Of a stretch of 64,000 nucleotides of DNA, positions 1-11,729 are shown piece by piece. The stretch is from Eopsaltria australis (taxonomy: Eukaryota; Chordata; Aves; Passeriformes; Petroicidae), in contig JAVTVJ010001688.1 in assembly GCA_034509425.1 (NCBI GenBank), positions 308,091 through 372,090 of the forward strand, in the 5' to 3' direction. Position 1 is the first letter of the stretch. The number at the start of each line of letters is the position of its first letter. The translations under genes and the position numbers were made by a program. A model generated the notes under the pieces. That model saw nothing but the letters and a program-made list of their open reading frames with translations, had not been told where the DNA came from and did no database searches.

Positions 1-1324
1 GACGTTGCAACATCAGTGCAGTAGGTGCTAAACCCTCCTGTAGGTCTGAACTGATGGCACTTCTGTGAAGGCAGCAGAAGCTGTGGCACCTGGAAATGCT
101 CTTGTGGAGGTCTGCTGAGACATGATGCGCTGCTGTGAGGAGATGCCATGTTCTGGTCGTTTGTTTATGATGCCTCTATCCCTGGCTGCTGGGGCTGGGA
201 CTGGGTAGAAAGCTCATACAAGTACAGGGAGAAGGAAAAGAGGAGCTCTGGCTTCAATGATGATATACAGAATTGTCTGCTTCTCCATGCAGGAAGATGA
301 AAATAAAGATGATCAAAAAAAACCAAGTCAAATGAGTCTGCATATACTCTAGTTCTACAATGAGTAATGGTGTTTTTAACCTTTGCCTTGATAGAAAATG
401 TTTATTTTATGCTTTTAAAGCTTGTCTGTAATACACATCTTTTTTTCTTAGGGAGCTCTGTGCACAAAGCTGTCCTGTATTATTTTCAGGGCAAATCCCA
501 GTTTTTGAAGTGCCTGAAAATCTGCAGTTCAGGCTTTCTTCAGGGTTCAAGAACTAAGGCTGTAATAATCATAACACTGGATGCCATATAGGTAATTTTG
601 TCCTGAGAAGGGTTAAGTCAACTAGTTTGCAAATGAGAAGAACGTGGAAGGGAGCCTGAGCCTCTGGGCTCCTGCAGTTGGGCAGGGGATGATGCTCTGG
701 CTCTGATGACCCTGATGACTCTGATGAGCTGCTGCAATTGGGATGGTCACACCTTCCTGTTTCTAATATGACACCTCCTGATCCCACAGGTCTCCTGTGA
801 GCTCTCAGAAAGACTGTTCAGAGAGTTCATACAGCAATAATCAATTTTTCAAGGTTAGTTTTCTAAAGTGTCTGAACTGATTCACAAGGGCATTGGTCTC
901 CAAAGTGGGGTGCATGCACAGGAAAGACCTGGTTTTCAGGTTTTCAGATTTGGGGGGAAAATATTTTCTGTATTGTCAATAAAAGAGATTTTAGAAAATC
1001 ACCTCAAAGTTTATCATAATCTCATCCTTTTTCATCTCTATTGTTGTGCATGCCTTAGAGTGTGCACAATAGTACAACATTAAATATATATAACTTACTA
1101 AAAATAATAGGGGGTGTGCTGAAAATCTTTTTCATGATGGTGTGTGTGATCAAAAATTTTGAAGACTGATACATTAGAGAATCAGCTGATGAAAATCATG
1201 GTAATGAGGGTGCAAACCATGTGGAGGGGTCGGCACGCCTCTTAACAGTAGCTGGTAAAATCAGTCCTCTATTGTGATAGTCACCCACCACTTCCTCTTC
1301 TCATTAGTGAGGTTAGCAGCATAG

Positions 1325-1340
1325 AAAAAAAAAAAAAAAA
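1325..1340. repeat. Poly-A run, 16 bases
   Basis: An uninterrupted run of 16 A. No LINE 3' end is recognisable beside it, so it is probably a simple homopolymer and not an insertion tail. Confidence 0.9.
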
Positions 1341-4300
1341 GAAGTCAGATCTGTGGCCTTGACTTTTGAAATTACAGACTTCTCAGTGGCAATAACCTCT
1401 AACAGAATAACTTGACAGACATGCAAAAAATAGTCTCTTATATTCTTCTGGCTTAAATGCCTAGAGCACGTGAGCCAAAGATTTTAATAGTATTTATGCA
1501 AATAGGCTTTCAAATGCACCTTTATTTCTAAAATAATGATGTTTGTTTCATTTCAAGCTTTCAGGCATCAGATCACATGTACCTATGTGGACATTGTCAT
1601 TCTCTCCTCTCTGGCCTGGATCTACTACTTTTAGAGTGCTTATAGTTCCAGGATCAGATAACTAATTTAAAATGCACAATGAAACAATGCTTGCAGATGT
1701 TGTCCTCCTGAGTTATATTTAGTACTTGGACTGAAGGAATCACCATACAAACTGCAATGTTGAGAAGACATAAAAAGTAAAAATCTACTTGACTTCACAG
1801 TATTTTATGAATGTAATTTTCTACCTGAACAATACATCTGGAATTGAAAATATTAGGCAAATAATTCTGTAGAAAGCTAAAGCTGAAAAAAACCACTCAT
1901 ACCTATATAAACATCTAGCAAAACATAAGAAATGATACTATTAGGCAGGTAGAAAGGAAAGGGATTTTTCTGTATATTGAGTAACCAGCATCTATATTTG
2001 GATTTGTATGTATTCCAGTCCCTGCTAGACTTACAGATAGGTTAAAATGTATCCATTAACTTCAAAATCTTGGAAGAAATACTAATGGCAAGCTGTATTT
2101 ACCAGATGAAACTTTCTACTGTGGAAAATTCTCATTATAAGAAAAAGCAATGTTTGCTGCAGTAATTCCAAAGGGCAGTTTTGTTTCAAAGACATTAGTG
2201 TCAGCATCTACGCTTCACAGGCAAGTGGCCTGGCAGAGAGAGGAGCACATGTTGCTAAATTGATTTTTCAGTTAAGAGACCTCAAATTAACTGTGCTGGC
2301 AGCTCCAGCATCAGCTAGAGGAATATGCCCACTTAAGGGATCAACAGTCAAAAAAATTCTGTAGCCTTTAAAAGGCAATCATCATCCAAGATGTCCTTGA
2401 TAAAAGACTAAGATGCTAATCTCAGTTTTTATGTTTTCTTCATTTTTGCAATAGCTTACAGAAAGTAAAGACAGAGAAACTAAAAAGACAAACCAAAACC
2501 AGGAGAGTGCTGATCCCAAGGGCTGCATGGATCCGTGGTCCATCTAAAGCATTATACACGCTCTAATACCTGGCTGTAGTGGAAGCCTAAGTAGGAAAAT
2601 TAGAACAGAATGAGCATACTGTAGTTTTTTCAAATGCTCTTTTAGCCTTCAAAACCATGCAGGTCTAGGGCTTACTGACTGAATACAATGTCTCTGAACT
2701 AATAACTTGCAGAGGATTTTCTTCCCATTGCTTTGACCATAAACTTCTTGAAATCATGCAAATTTTCTCTCTCCATAGCAGCTCATGGCAGCAAAGTCCC
2801 ATGCTTTAATTGAACATCATGCAAAAGACCTCCACCTTTGGTTTGTTCTCAACCTTTCCACAATAGCTTCATTCAATGCTTTCTAGCACATACATTGGAA
2901 AATATGTGTGTATTGTATGGAAAATCATTCTCATATAATTCACCCTCTCTCACGATTTCACAAACCCACCACATGCTCTCCATAGGCTGGAGAATTTTAG
3001 TCTACTTAGCTGTTTCTGGATTCCTAACAGTAAGAAAGTATTTTCAGGAGAAGTATTTACACTTCAATCCACAAGTGGCTGGTAGTAGGATTTGCTGGAG
3101 ACACATATGTGAAAGTTGAATTATGAGTGGCACAAAGAAGGCAAATACAGAACAACTATTTTAAGTCTCTTCCAGGGTCACTTTAGGCAATTGCAGTTGA
3201 GCTTTCAAGTTTCTTGATGCAGGATAATGCAGATGTTGAAAGCTTATGTAGGACGTGTAGGAGCTGAGCAAATATTTGTCCAAGAAAAATAGATCAAGAT
3301 GCTATATCTGAAACAGGCGGACCTTTAGTGATGAACATTGGGAGCATACCCTGGGGAATTGCTATGCAGTCTTCATTCCCTTTCTCCTTCACTCTCCTCG
3401 GGTGTTTGCCAGGATTTATTGCTTTGTCAAAAGACGAAGAAGTTGCTAAGACAGAGAGATATACTTGTATCTTTTGTGGTTATTTATCTGTCTCATTCTC
3501 TCAAACAGTTATTTCTTTAGAGAAAGAAATACCTTTGGATAACCTGTGTTTCAGAGTTATGGGCTCTTTGGGCCCTCAAATAATTTTGAACAACTCATAT
3601 GAGTTTAGTAAATAGTGATTAATTTGACTGATTTTCTCTTGCTTTTTTTAACTAAAGTATGCTAAACCAAGACAGGCATGGAGCAAAAGTACTGATAAAC
3701 TCATCAAGGCCAATAAAGGTCAGGGTCTAATGCATCATAATTTTCTTGCTCACTTTTGAGAATGGTAAGCAAAAACATCGATAAAATTGAAATAATAGTA
3801 AAGCAAATAAGTTGAAAATTATGTTCTACATTGATTCTTATCAAGTTTGTCTCAATAGGAGGCAGATCTTTCCTCCTTAGAAAGGTTTATGTCAGAGCTT
3901 TCTTTTTCTATTTCCCTACTAAATCATTGGGTGACCAGATAGTTTCTGCAGATTGAAAGGTAGTAGAGGAGGTATATAATAAGGATTGTAAACATAACCC
4001 TTTAGTCTTCTTCTCATTTTTTTTTCAAATTTTAATTCATTTCAGTGTGAAGGTTAGACTCATACACTTTGAGGAACAGACAACATTTTGATGCTCTTTG
4101 AAAAAACAGAAAAGAAAGTGTAAATCTTCAATTTACCTCTCTTTGCAGTTCTGCAACTAGGACAATAAATTGTCTAGACATTTATATTTTTTTCTGTTTT
4201 TCTTTCACAATTACTGTGTGACTCAAACTCAAAAGCAGAAGCAAACTACTTCAAATCAAAGACCTGTTTAAAAGATGATGATTTATAGAAACTGAGTCAT

Positions 4301-4630
4301 ATTTTTTTGTCTTGTTTTTGAGGAACAAATAGAGTGTACTGCAAACATATCTGGTAGTGCTGAAGAACTACGTATTTTAATAAGACTCTTCTATTATGTT
4401 TTCTTTTATTGGGAAGTATAGGATGATGAGGTAAGAAATCTGAGAGGAAGATTACTGACAATTAAATGTCCTTGCAAAGACACGTATTATCTTACCATGA
4501 AAAATGCAAAGAGGAGGACACTTCAGAAAGAAGTTTGGCTAGATGACAAATAAATTTTTTCTAGTAAAGAATTTTCCCATATTTTCTCAGTGATAAGCAA
4601 TAGGTAAATAATCTAGCTGTGACCAATGCA

Positions 4631-4653
4631 TTTATTTATTTATTTATTTTTTT
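4631..4653. repeat. TTTA tetranucleotide microsatellite
   Basis: About five TTTA units that grade into a short T run. It is a plain simple repeat. Confidence 0.85.
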
Positions 4654-5399
4654 AAGGAAAAAAAATTAACATACTGTGCAATTTATATTGAAAGGGTTTG
4701 TCTGATAGGAGATTGACTTTCACTAGATCCCATTAATAGACTGAAATAAAATGACCATGATTTACACTGGACAGATTAATGGTCAAACATAACCAGGCTG
4801 AAGCTTCTGCTAAAAACTGAAATACTGAAGGCTGAAGGCTTTCTCTGGAAAGACAGCATAACTAGAAATATTTCTCAAATACAGAAAAACTGTGTGAACT
4901 TTAGAGGTGGAGTAACATCTTGCCAACCATGGAAGTGGTCACTGACTCCCGAGAGGCTGTCCAGAGATGGTTCATCTGCAATTCCCCATCATCATCCACA
5001 TGGCCAGCACCTACAGCCTTTGACAGACCACATTCCAAATGGCTGCTCCTGTGCATAACCAGCACACCTCTCTGCTCTATCTCACACAGTGCAGGAATCC
5101 TTAGGAGCAAGCCTGTTTGGTACTGTTATTCGTCTAGTAAAGCAAGGTTGCTGGACACAAACAGTTGAGGTTTTACTTTTTTTTATTAAGAAGTGTGACA
5201 GCACTCTTGGCTACCTGCTAAGGAATAGATGTTCTTGTTTTCAGCCCCACTTTACCACATTTAAGTTATGGTAAATTAACCATTGTATGCAAGTTTTGTA
5301 TCTCCACCCAGACATACACCATTCCTTGGGATATGTTTACTAAAACAACCCCTGGGAACACATTGGAAGGTGATGGAATAACCATTCCATGCACATGGA

Positions 5400-5965
5400 G
5401 AACAAGAAGCCAATCAGGGCTCGTGGTTTAAAACGACCTGGAAATCAGGCTCCAATGTACCTCTTCCCTTCCCACCACCCCTTCCAGTGAGAAAGGGACA
5501 AAAAGACAAAGATTACAGGTTGAGATAACAATTTACTAGAACTGCAATGACATAAGGAAAATAAAGAGTAACATCAACAATAATAATAACAAGAGTATAA
5601 AATAGGGCAATTACATGCAAGAAATGGCTACAGAAGTCCAACTCACTCATTGTTACTGTTACACACGTCCAATGACATGTGGCTTTCCGAGAAAAGGGAG
5701 AAAATGGAAGATATTAAGATAGCTGAAGTCTTTTTCCCCCAAACCCAAGGCAATGAAAAACAAAGATGGACAAACCTCCAAGCTAGATCACCCTCACCAT
5801 GTCACCCCACCACTATGTACTCTGCCTTGCTCCCCTTGAAAAAAGGAGCAAAATTTAGTTCTGTGTTGTGTTCATTTTTTCTTTCACCCAAAGTCATGCC
5901 CTGTATTATGGTATGGAATTACAACGGAAACACGCCCATAGTGCTCCAAGCTCCAAGCCTGGAGC
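5400..5965 (-). mobile_element. Degraded ERV LTR-like remnant, minus orientation
   Basis: The block has the layout of songbird ERV LTRs read on the opposite strand. A 'gttgagataa' segment is followed by AAT-rich text with repeated AATAATAA (about 5518-5600). Further on is a stretch reading 'tgccctgtattatggtatggaat' in pieces around 5895-5920, which resembles the U3 TATA region of abundant songbird LTRs. No TG...CA ends or target duplication could be fixed, so both borders are approximate. The open frame at 5650-5985 inside it has no retroviral motif and is treated as chance. The identification rests on remembered family resemblance. Confidence 0.4.
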
Positions 5966-6004
5966 AGCAACTGCAAGACAATTAACTCTGTGCTATCTGA
6001 AACT

Positions 6005-6315
6005 AGGACAACTTGTCAGCATGGATTCACAAAGTTGTCCTGCTTGCCCAGTCTGATAACCTGTGATGAAATGTCTGACTTGGCAGGAATGGGAAGACCA
6101 CTGGGTATGTCCCACTTGACTACCTAGACTTCATTAGTGTTTCCAACACTGTCTCCCATAAAATCCTTACAGAGACGCTGCTGAAGTATGGGCCAGGTGA
6201 GCAGACAGAGAGTTGTGGCGCCATCCAGAGCGACCTTGACAGGCTGGAGAAAGGGGCTGATAGAAACATCAATAAATACAACAAAATCCAGTGCAAACTC
6301 TTATAACCAAAGGAG
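6005..6315 (+). mobile_element. CR1 LINE fragment (reverse-transcriptase region)
   Basis: A degraded piece of CR1 ORF2 on the + strand. The text 'cagcatggattcacaaag' is followed by 'tacctagacttcattagtg', a decayed form of the CR1 RT 'YLDFSKAFDTVSH' stretch. The 'gcgaccttgacaggctgga' segment, with its conserved downstream spacing, comes next. Internal deletions and stops show that it is dead. It abuts LTR-like sequence on both sides. Confidence 0.75.
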
Positions 6316-6344
6316 AACAGCTCCAGGGACTCCTGTGCAACATG

Positions 6345-6740
6345 TATGATTCACACTCCTCAGATGTGGTATATCCAGAAACATTTATTAGAAGTGTACA
6401 TAGCTTTTATAATATTTTCATAATTTTATAATATTTTCATATTTTTATAATATTTTCAGGTTAGAATAGCATGAGCCTGGATAGCCAATAGTTTAAATGT
6501 TCAGATGTTTACTGACCAATAACATACATGATCAATTCCTTAGCAGCAACATCAACTTTTTCCCCCAAAGACAAGTGCTTGTATAACAATTTATTCTGCA
6601 AAACTACTGTGCTTCTGCTATTTTTTCATTTTAGAAACTGTCACATCTCTCCTGCCTTGACTGAATAGTGCTTTCTTTTCTAACTAAAAGCTCTTTGTTT
6701 CCTTTCCCTACACCCCTGTGTGATAGGGACCAAACAGCTT
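6345..6740 (-). mobile_element. Possible ERV LTR, minus orientation, with triplicated TATA segment
   Basis: Read on the - strand, three TATAAAA motifs (inside a 19-bp tandem repeat) lie just upstream of an AATAAA (TTTATT at 6384-6389 on +), as in a U3/R region. The right part (6460-6740) has the general composition of songbird LTR U3 sequence. No terminal TG/CA pair or target-site duplication was found, so this is a tentative call. Confidence 0.35.
6405..6461. repeat. 19-bp tandem repeat, three copies
   Basis: Copies at 6405-6423, 6424-6442 and 6443-6461 share the core TTTTATAATATTTTCA and differ only in the last three bases. Each carries TATAAAA on the minus strand. It lies within the possible LTR at 6345-6740. 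Confidence 0.9.
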
Positions 6741-7699
6741 TTCAGGAAAGTACCTGGGAATCCTGGTGGGCATAAAATTGAACAGAAGCTGTAAATATTC
6801 AAGCAATGTTTGAAAGTTTGCATGAGAGGAAGAAAAGGCACTGTATCTTACTGAGTTGTAGGAGAACACACAGAGGAAGATGAAAGGGAAAGAATCTTGA
6901 GGTATTGAAGGGCAGCCATCATTAAAAACTAACTTCTATGAGCTTTCCAAAGAGCACAGGATCCCACCAGGAGCCTACCTGTTTCAGTCACACAGTAGTA
7001 CTTCCACACACAGTGCCAATGTGACCCATAGGAAATGTGTGAAGTGTCATGCTCAGAGAATTAAGTCAATGGATATGCAGATTAAGGAACATTACCTTCT
7101 AGCCTCTAGAGAATACCTTCTTTCCTGTCTTTCTGTGGGTTTCTTTTTTTTTTGTGTTATGGTTCTTCAAGGGTTGGAAACCATGTTTCCTTCATTGTAG
7201 ATTTTGTGTTTCACCCTGTCTCTCCTCCAAGAATAAACCCCAGTTTTGTTGTCTTAGTTACTGTAAGTAAACTAGGTAAGATCTAATTTGATTTGCCCAA
7301 AACCATTAGCTGTATGCAAACTATTTATTAAAAGTTTACCTGTTCCAAATTTAAACAGAAAGTAAAAGTTTCCTGAGAAAAATCAGCCTATGTATTTTGT
7401 CAGTGCCCAAAACCTGGTCTTATTTATTTCTAGTCCTTGTGGTGACACCTTACATCCTAAAATAAAGTGAAAGTCTTTGGACACCTATGATAAAAGCACA
7501 GAATCTAATTTCTTGGGCAGAAAAAGGAAGGTATTTATGTACGGGATATTGCTGCCTCCTAATCAAATGAATCCCCATATGGACACCTGGGGGCAGTAAG
7601 TCTTCACTAGCCATCTTTCTAACTTCTTACTTTCTCAAAGCAAGACAAAGAAAAATCCTCAAAAAAGAAACCAATAAGTTTCCAATAGTCATTTTACAA
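6741..7699. other. Non-coding stretch, nothing recognised
   Basis: No open frame of note, no motif, and no repeat family that I can name. Confidence 0.5.
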
Positions 7700-7729
7700 A
7701 CAGGATACAGAGTTCACTGCAGTCCCAGA

Positions 7730-7895
7730 CACAACTACAGGCTGGAAGGAGAGGTGCTTGAGAGCAGCCTTGCAGAGAAAGATTCAGCAGTGATGGTTGA
7801 TGAAAAACTCAGCATGAGCTGGCAATGTGCACTTGCAGCCCAGAAAGCCTGGGCTGCATCAAAAAGAGTGTGGCTAGCAGGTGAAAGGACGTGAG
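7730..7895 (+). mobile_element. CR1 LINE fragment, plus strand
   Basis: Contains the CR1 ORF2 3' text 'gagctggcaatgtgcacttg' followed by 'cagcccagaaagcc' and 'gggctgcatcaaaaagagtg', a very common CR1 stretch. It is short, with indels. It is followed within about 70 bp by an oppositely oriented CR1 fragment. Confidence 0.8.
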
Positions 7896-7964
7896 GCATT
7901 TAGTTTAAAACTATCAGTCTTTGTCCTACTTAAACAGGCCCTGATAAAATATGTGTCCTCATCT

Positions 7965-8245
7965 TTCTTATCAGCCCACTCCAAGTATTGAAAGGCTACG
8001 GAGAGGTCTCCCTGCAGCCCTCTCTTTTTCAGTCTGAAAACCCCAACTTTCTCAGCCTTTCCTCAGAGGCCAAGTGTTCCAGCACCCTGGTGATTTCTGG
8101 CCTCCTCTAGACCCACTCTAAAAGTCCACATCCTTCTTGTGTTGGAGTTGGATGGATTAATCCAGGTGATGTCTCATGAGAGAAGAGGAGAGGGGCAGAA
8201 TTATCTCTCTCAACCTTTTGGCCACACTGCTTCTGATGCAGACCA
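7965..8245 (-). mobile_element. CR1 LINE fragment, minus strand
   Basis: Reads as reverse-complement CR1. In order it has 'ggagaggtctccctgcagcc', 'cccaactttctcagcctttc', 'ggcctcctctagacccactc' and 'gaggggcagaattatctctc', ending with the complement of 'gggctgcatcaaaag' text. It covers the same CR1 portion as, and portions downstream of, the neighbouring + strand fragment. The two therefore form an inverted pair. Confidence 0.8.
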
Positions 8246-8639
8246 GAACAGACAATGATAAATTAAACCTAGGGGGAAAAAAAAAAAGAGGAAAGACTAA
8301 AGACAATTCATCATTCGAGATAGCTGGAACACATCTGAACAAGGCCCTCTGTAAGATACATAGCAAGATGAGGAAGTACCTCTTGCTGTAAGCAAGGGCT
8401 GGATTAGACGGCTACGAATGATCCTTCAGTTATCTGATCATTAAAATGTGAGCATGCTCTCACAGCACATAAAAAATGTAAGTTCTGAAGGTTATTCTGG
8501 TCACAGCTTTATTGTTGAGAAGATTGCCAGGTGTTGAAATAGCTCCTCAAACACTTCAACAAAATTAATTTATTCTGTATAAGGCACTGACCATTGTCAG
8601 TCTGAATAACAATTCTGCAGATATTGCCAGAACCCTGGA

Positions 8640-9225
8640 GACAGTGAGTGGCAGAGGAGCCACTGTGAAATGGCCAGCAGAAAGGGCCAGCAGTATCCAG
8701 CACTGTAGGAATACGAGCACAGCCTCCAGGAGGGACATGATGATCCCCCTCACTTCCACACAACTTAAGCTGCATATCAATACTGTGTGCTCTGATCTGG
8801 GGTCTCCAGTTCAGGAAAGACAATGCCAGGATTAAGGGAGCCCAGCAGAGGCCCACCAGGATGCAGAGGGTACTAGACCACCTGCTCTGCAAAGAGAGCC
8901 TAAGGATTGGAGCCAGTTCTGCCTGGAGATGAAGGGCTTTGTTGGAATTTCAGATTACCCATCTCCTACCTATAACCTTTCATGTTGGGAAGGCAAGGCC
9001 AAACTCTCAACATGAGAGACAGTGGGTAAATGTTGAAACAACACAGCTTCAGATTGGACATAAAGGAAAACTATTTTTTCACATGGGGATGGCCCAGAGT
9101 GGCACAGGCTGCCCAGAGGCTGTGCAATCTACCTCCTTGGAGATTTTCAACACCACACTTGGAAAATCCCTGAGCCATATGGTGTGGCCTCCTCAGTGAT
9201 GCTGCTTTGAGCAGTCAGTTGCACT
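8640..9225 (+). mobile_element. CR1 LINE fragment (ORF2 end and 3' part)
   Basis: Decayed + strand CR1. 'aggagggacatgatgatccc' opens it, then the 'tactgtgtgctctgatctgg' region (the CR1 'YCVQFW' segment). The 'ggcccagagtggcacaggct' and 'gcccagaggctgtgcaatct' text follows, then 'ccttggagattttcaacacc', all in family order. The ORF2 frame is broken. The open frame on the other strand at 8509-8892 is a shadow of this element. Confidence 0.75.
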
Positions 9226-9529
9226 GGGGACCTCTTGGTGTCATTTCCAATGTGAAATTTCCTATGAACTTACAATTACTCCTCTCTTCCGACACTGCTT
9301 TCTCTCCTATCCAGACTGGCCCGTCCCATTCCTCTCACCTTCAGGCCTTCCCCAAGTTATCTTTTGTGGATGAGTGTCACTCATTATCACAACAACATCC
9401 CTCCACAACATTTGTGCAACTCCAAATACTCTTGCCCCACATCCTGCAAAGTCTCTTCCAGGTCTGGAGGCAGTGACCCCTGTCAGCCTAAAATAGACAG
9501 AATTTTTGTGGCTGACCCATCCTAGCTCT
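9226..9529. other. Spacer between CR1 fragments, nothing recognised
   Basis: About 300 bp with no repeat family or gene that I can identify. Confidence 0.5.
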
Positions 9530-10115
9530 GAAGAAAAGGCTGTCCAGACCCTGGTGGACACCAAATTGAACATAAGCCAGCAATGTACTCTTGCCTCAAA
9601 CAAGGCTAGCAGTATCCTGGAATGGATTAAGAGGATTGTTGTCAGCAGACTGAAGGAGATGATATTTCCCCTCTCGTCAGTATTGATGAGAAGCACCATG
9701 TCCAGTTTTGGAGAAATTCAGTACAAGACAGAAATGTACATTTTGGAGATGGAGTCTTAAGAAGGGCCACTAAGATAGTAAAAGGAATGGAAAATCTCCC
9801 ATAATGGAAAAGGCTGAGATAGATCAGACTGCTCAGCCTAGAGGTTTTGGGAGAATTCCATGGAGCTGAAGGAAGGCTGCAAAGACAGCAGAGTCAGACT
9901 CTTTCCCCTGCTATGAGCTAAGACATAGTGGACACAAACTGAAACACAGGAGGTTTCTCCTGAACAGAAGGAAAACCTTTTTTCTCCCTGCAAGCATGAA
10001 GGAGCATGGAAACAGGTTGCTCAGGAAGGTTATGGTATTTTCATCCTTGAAAGACCTCAAAAGCTGTCCAAACAAGCTGTCTTAGGAGACTCTGAGATGA
10101 ACTTCTGTTAAGCCA
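9530..10115 (+). mobile_element. CR1 LINE fragment, plus strand
   Basis: Shows CR1 landmarks in order: 'gaacataagccagcaatgta', 'aggctagcagtatcctggaa', 'ccagttttggagaaattcag', 'gaagggccactaagat', 'gaaacacaggaggtttctcc' and 'aggttgctcaggaaggtta'. Frames are broken throughout. It is one of several + strand CR1 pieces packed between 6 and 10.8 kb. Confidence 0.8.
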
Positions 10116-10519
10116 AGGTACTGTTGAGAGCAGTCCTAAACCAGCAAGACCTTGGAATCAGTGCCAAGAGAGGTGCCCCAGCCCCTCTGTTGTATGTGTA
10201 ATACACCCTATCTCTGCAGGATAGCCAGCAGGAACTAAGAATCAAGGCCTCTGGGAGGACAAGTGAGACCAAGATGACATCATAAATCCATCAAACAAGT
10301 GAGAAGCAGAGGAGAACGGCATCATAAATTCCCCAAAGAAGGAGATAATGACAACAAATGATTGAGAAGGCCAAAGAAGAATTTTGCTTGAACTTTTGTG
10401 CTAACCTTTAGTCATTAGCTCAGTAAAATACACGCCCATAGACTGTAGTGGCCTCTTACTCACTGTTGGTCTCTCAGTGTTTGAGGTGTACAAAAGTGAG
10501 TAGCGGGCCTGCTGAGGCT
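10116..10519. other. Spacer between CR1 copies, nothing recognised
   Basis: No recognised gene or repeat. The 10401-10595 minus-strand open frame has no domain and partly overlaps the next CR1. Confidence 0.5.
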
Positions 10520-10824
10520 GTGCTGGCCCTGTAAGGAAAGGTTGAGTGGGTCTGCTCAGCCTCCAGAAGAGACAGCTGAGAGGATATCTCACCAATGCCT
10601 ATATGTTATCTGAAAAGATCACGGCAAAAGGATGGAGCCAGGCTCTACTTGGTGGTGCCAAGCAATGACAGAAGAGGTAACAGGCAGAAGCTGGAACACA
10701 GGAAGTCCCACCTGAACATAACAAAGAACTTCTTTACTGTGTGGATGAACACACACTGGAACAGAACAGTACTGGAGTCTCCCTCATGGGAGCTATGGCC
10801 TGGATCCAATCCTGATTTACCTGT
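10520..10824 (+). mobile_element. CR1 LINE, 5' half of a copy split by the ERV
   Basis: CR1 3' region: 'ggatggagccaggctctact', 'ggaacacaggaagtcccacc', 'tgaacataacaaagaacttc', 'ggaacagaacagtactggag', then 'ggatccaatcctgatttacc'. The text stops at 10824 and resumes in register at 17960. The ERV therefore inserted into this CR1, which is the older element. Confidence 0.88.
10820..10824. repeat. 5-bp target-site duplication (CCTGT), 5' copy
   Basis: CCTGT precedes the TG of the 5' LTR and is repeated at 17960-17964 directly after the 3' LTR. A sixth base (A) also matches if the final A of the LTR is counted as host. A 5-bp duplication fits ERVL-type integration. Confidence 0.9.
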
Positions 10825-11706
10825 TGTTGAAGGTTGGATCTAGTTCTTTTCCTCAGGAATTTTTCTCCCATGGGTTGCTAGGACACAAATGACTGGGTAC
10901 TTAAGAGAAACAAAGCACAAGGCTGTAGCCTTTCTCCGTGGCAGGGTGGGGCAAAATTGCCCCTCACGGAAGCAGAGCCTGGTAACTCGAGATTTAGAGA
11001 GACTGAAAAGCAAGGGCAGAAGGAGGTCACGCCCTCTTGCTCGGGACCCTTGGAGCGGGACGGTCAGAGCTGCTGTCTGCTGAACCCACGGCCCCTGAGA
11101 AGCCAGCGCGGAGCTGCCGGTCTGTCTGCTGTGAGTCTCTGCCCTCTGCCCCATCCGGAGCCGACCTGCCTGCCACCAGCCCGCTTTTCTCCGCTACATT
11201 GTAGCGGGGTTTTTCCCTGCACGTGGAGACCCTTTACCGTCCCAGCTCCCTGTGTCCCGGGATCCTGCTGTAGCACCAACACCAGCTGCCCCTCCCGAGG
11301 GTCTGTGGAGCAAGGGCTCTCCTCCATCCCTCCGTGCTTCGGGCAGTCGCCATTCGCCGTGTGCTACCTGAGCTCACGCCGGAGCGCCCCCTGCAGCCAC
11401 CGGAGAATCACTGCACCCAGAGCGCCCCTGCAGGCTGTGACTGGAACTGCACCAAAGGGAAAGGTGCCTGAAGCCGAGCAGGCTGCCACTGGGTTTCTGG
11501 TTCTGTTTGTTGGTCAATGTTATAGTTGTTATTTGTTATCCTTATTTTAGATAGTAGTAAAGAACTGTTATTCCTATTCCCATATCTTTGCCTGAGAGCC
11601 TCTTGATTCAAATTTATAATAATTCGGAGGGAGAGGGGTTACAGTTTCCCATCCCAAGGGAGGCTCCTGCCTTCCTTAACAGACACCTGTCCTTCAAACC
11701 AAGACA
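10825..11706 (+). repeat. 5' LTR of the ERV
   Basis: 882 bp, starting TGTTGAAGG and ending AAGACA. It pairs with the 3' LTR over its whole length. A 17-bp palindrome occurs at 11191-11207. An AGTAAA at 11556-11561 is a possible variant polyadenylation signal; I see no standard AATAAA. A clear TATA box was not found. Small indels relative to the 3' LTR include a 5-bp loss near 11188 and a 3-bp difference near 11294. Confidence 0.95.
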
Positions 11707-11711
11707 GATTT

Positions 11712-11729
11712 TGGCGCCCAACGTGGGGC
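11712..11729 (+). promoter_or_regulatory. Primer-binding site, tRNA-Lys1,2 type
   Basis: TGGCGCCCAACGTGGGGC matches the lysine (CUU) tRNA 3'-end complement used by several betaretroviruses and lentiviruses at all 18 positions. It lies five bases after the LTR. This is where minus-strand DNA synthesis would be primed. Mammalian ERVL elements are named for a leucine PBS, so the lysine type is a point of difference. Confidence 0.92.

Larger units (their letters stand above)
1..5400. other. Non-coding AT-rich stretch, nothing recognised
   Basis: Open frames here are short (under about 100 codons), overlap in several frames and show no recognisable domain. I see a 16-base poly-A (1325-1340) and a TTTA microsatellite (4631-4653) but no clear transposon text. 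The segment at 4905-5110 is slightly more GC-rich and open on both strands, but it matches nothing I know. Confidence 0.6.

Noticed and set aside
8509..8892. 127-codon minus-strand frame
   Set aside because: Overlaps antisense CR1 text from 8640 on and shows no recognisable protein.
10957..11550. 197-codon frame in the 5' LTR
   Set aside because: It is LTR sequence in GC-rich composition. The 3' LTR has indels that break the same frame, so it is not a conserved protein.
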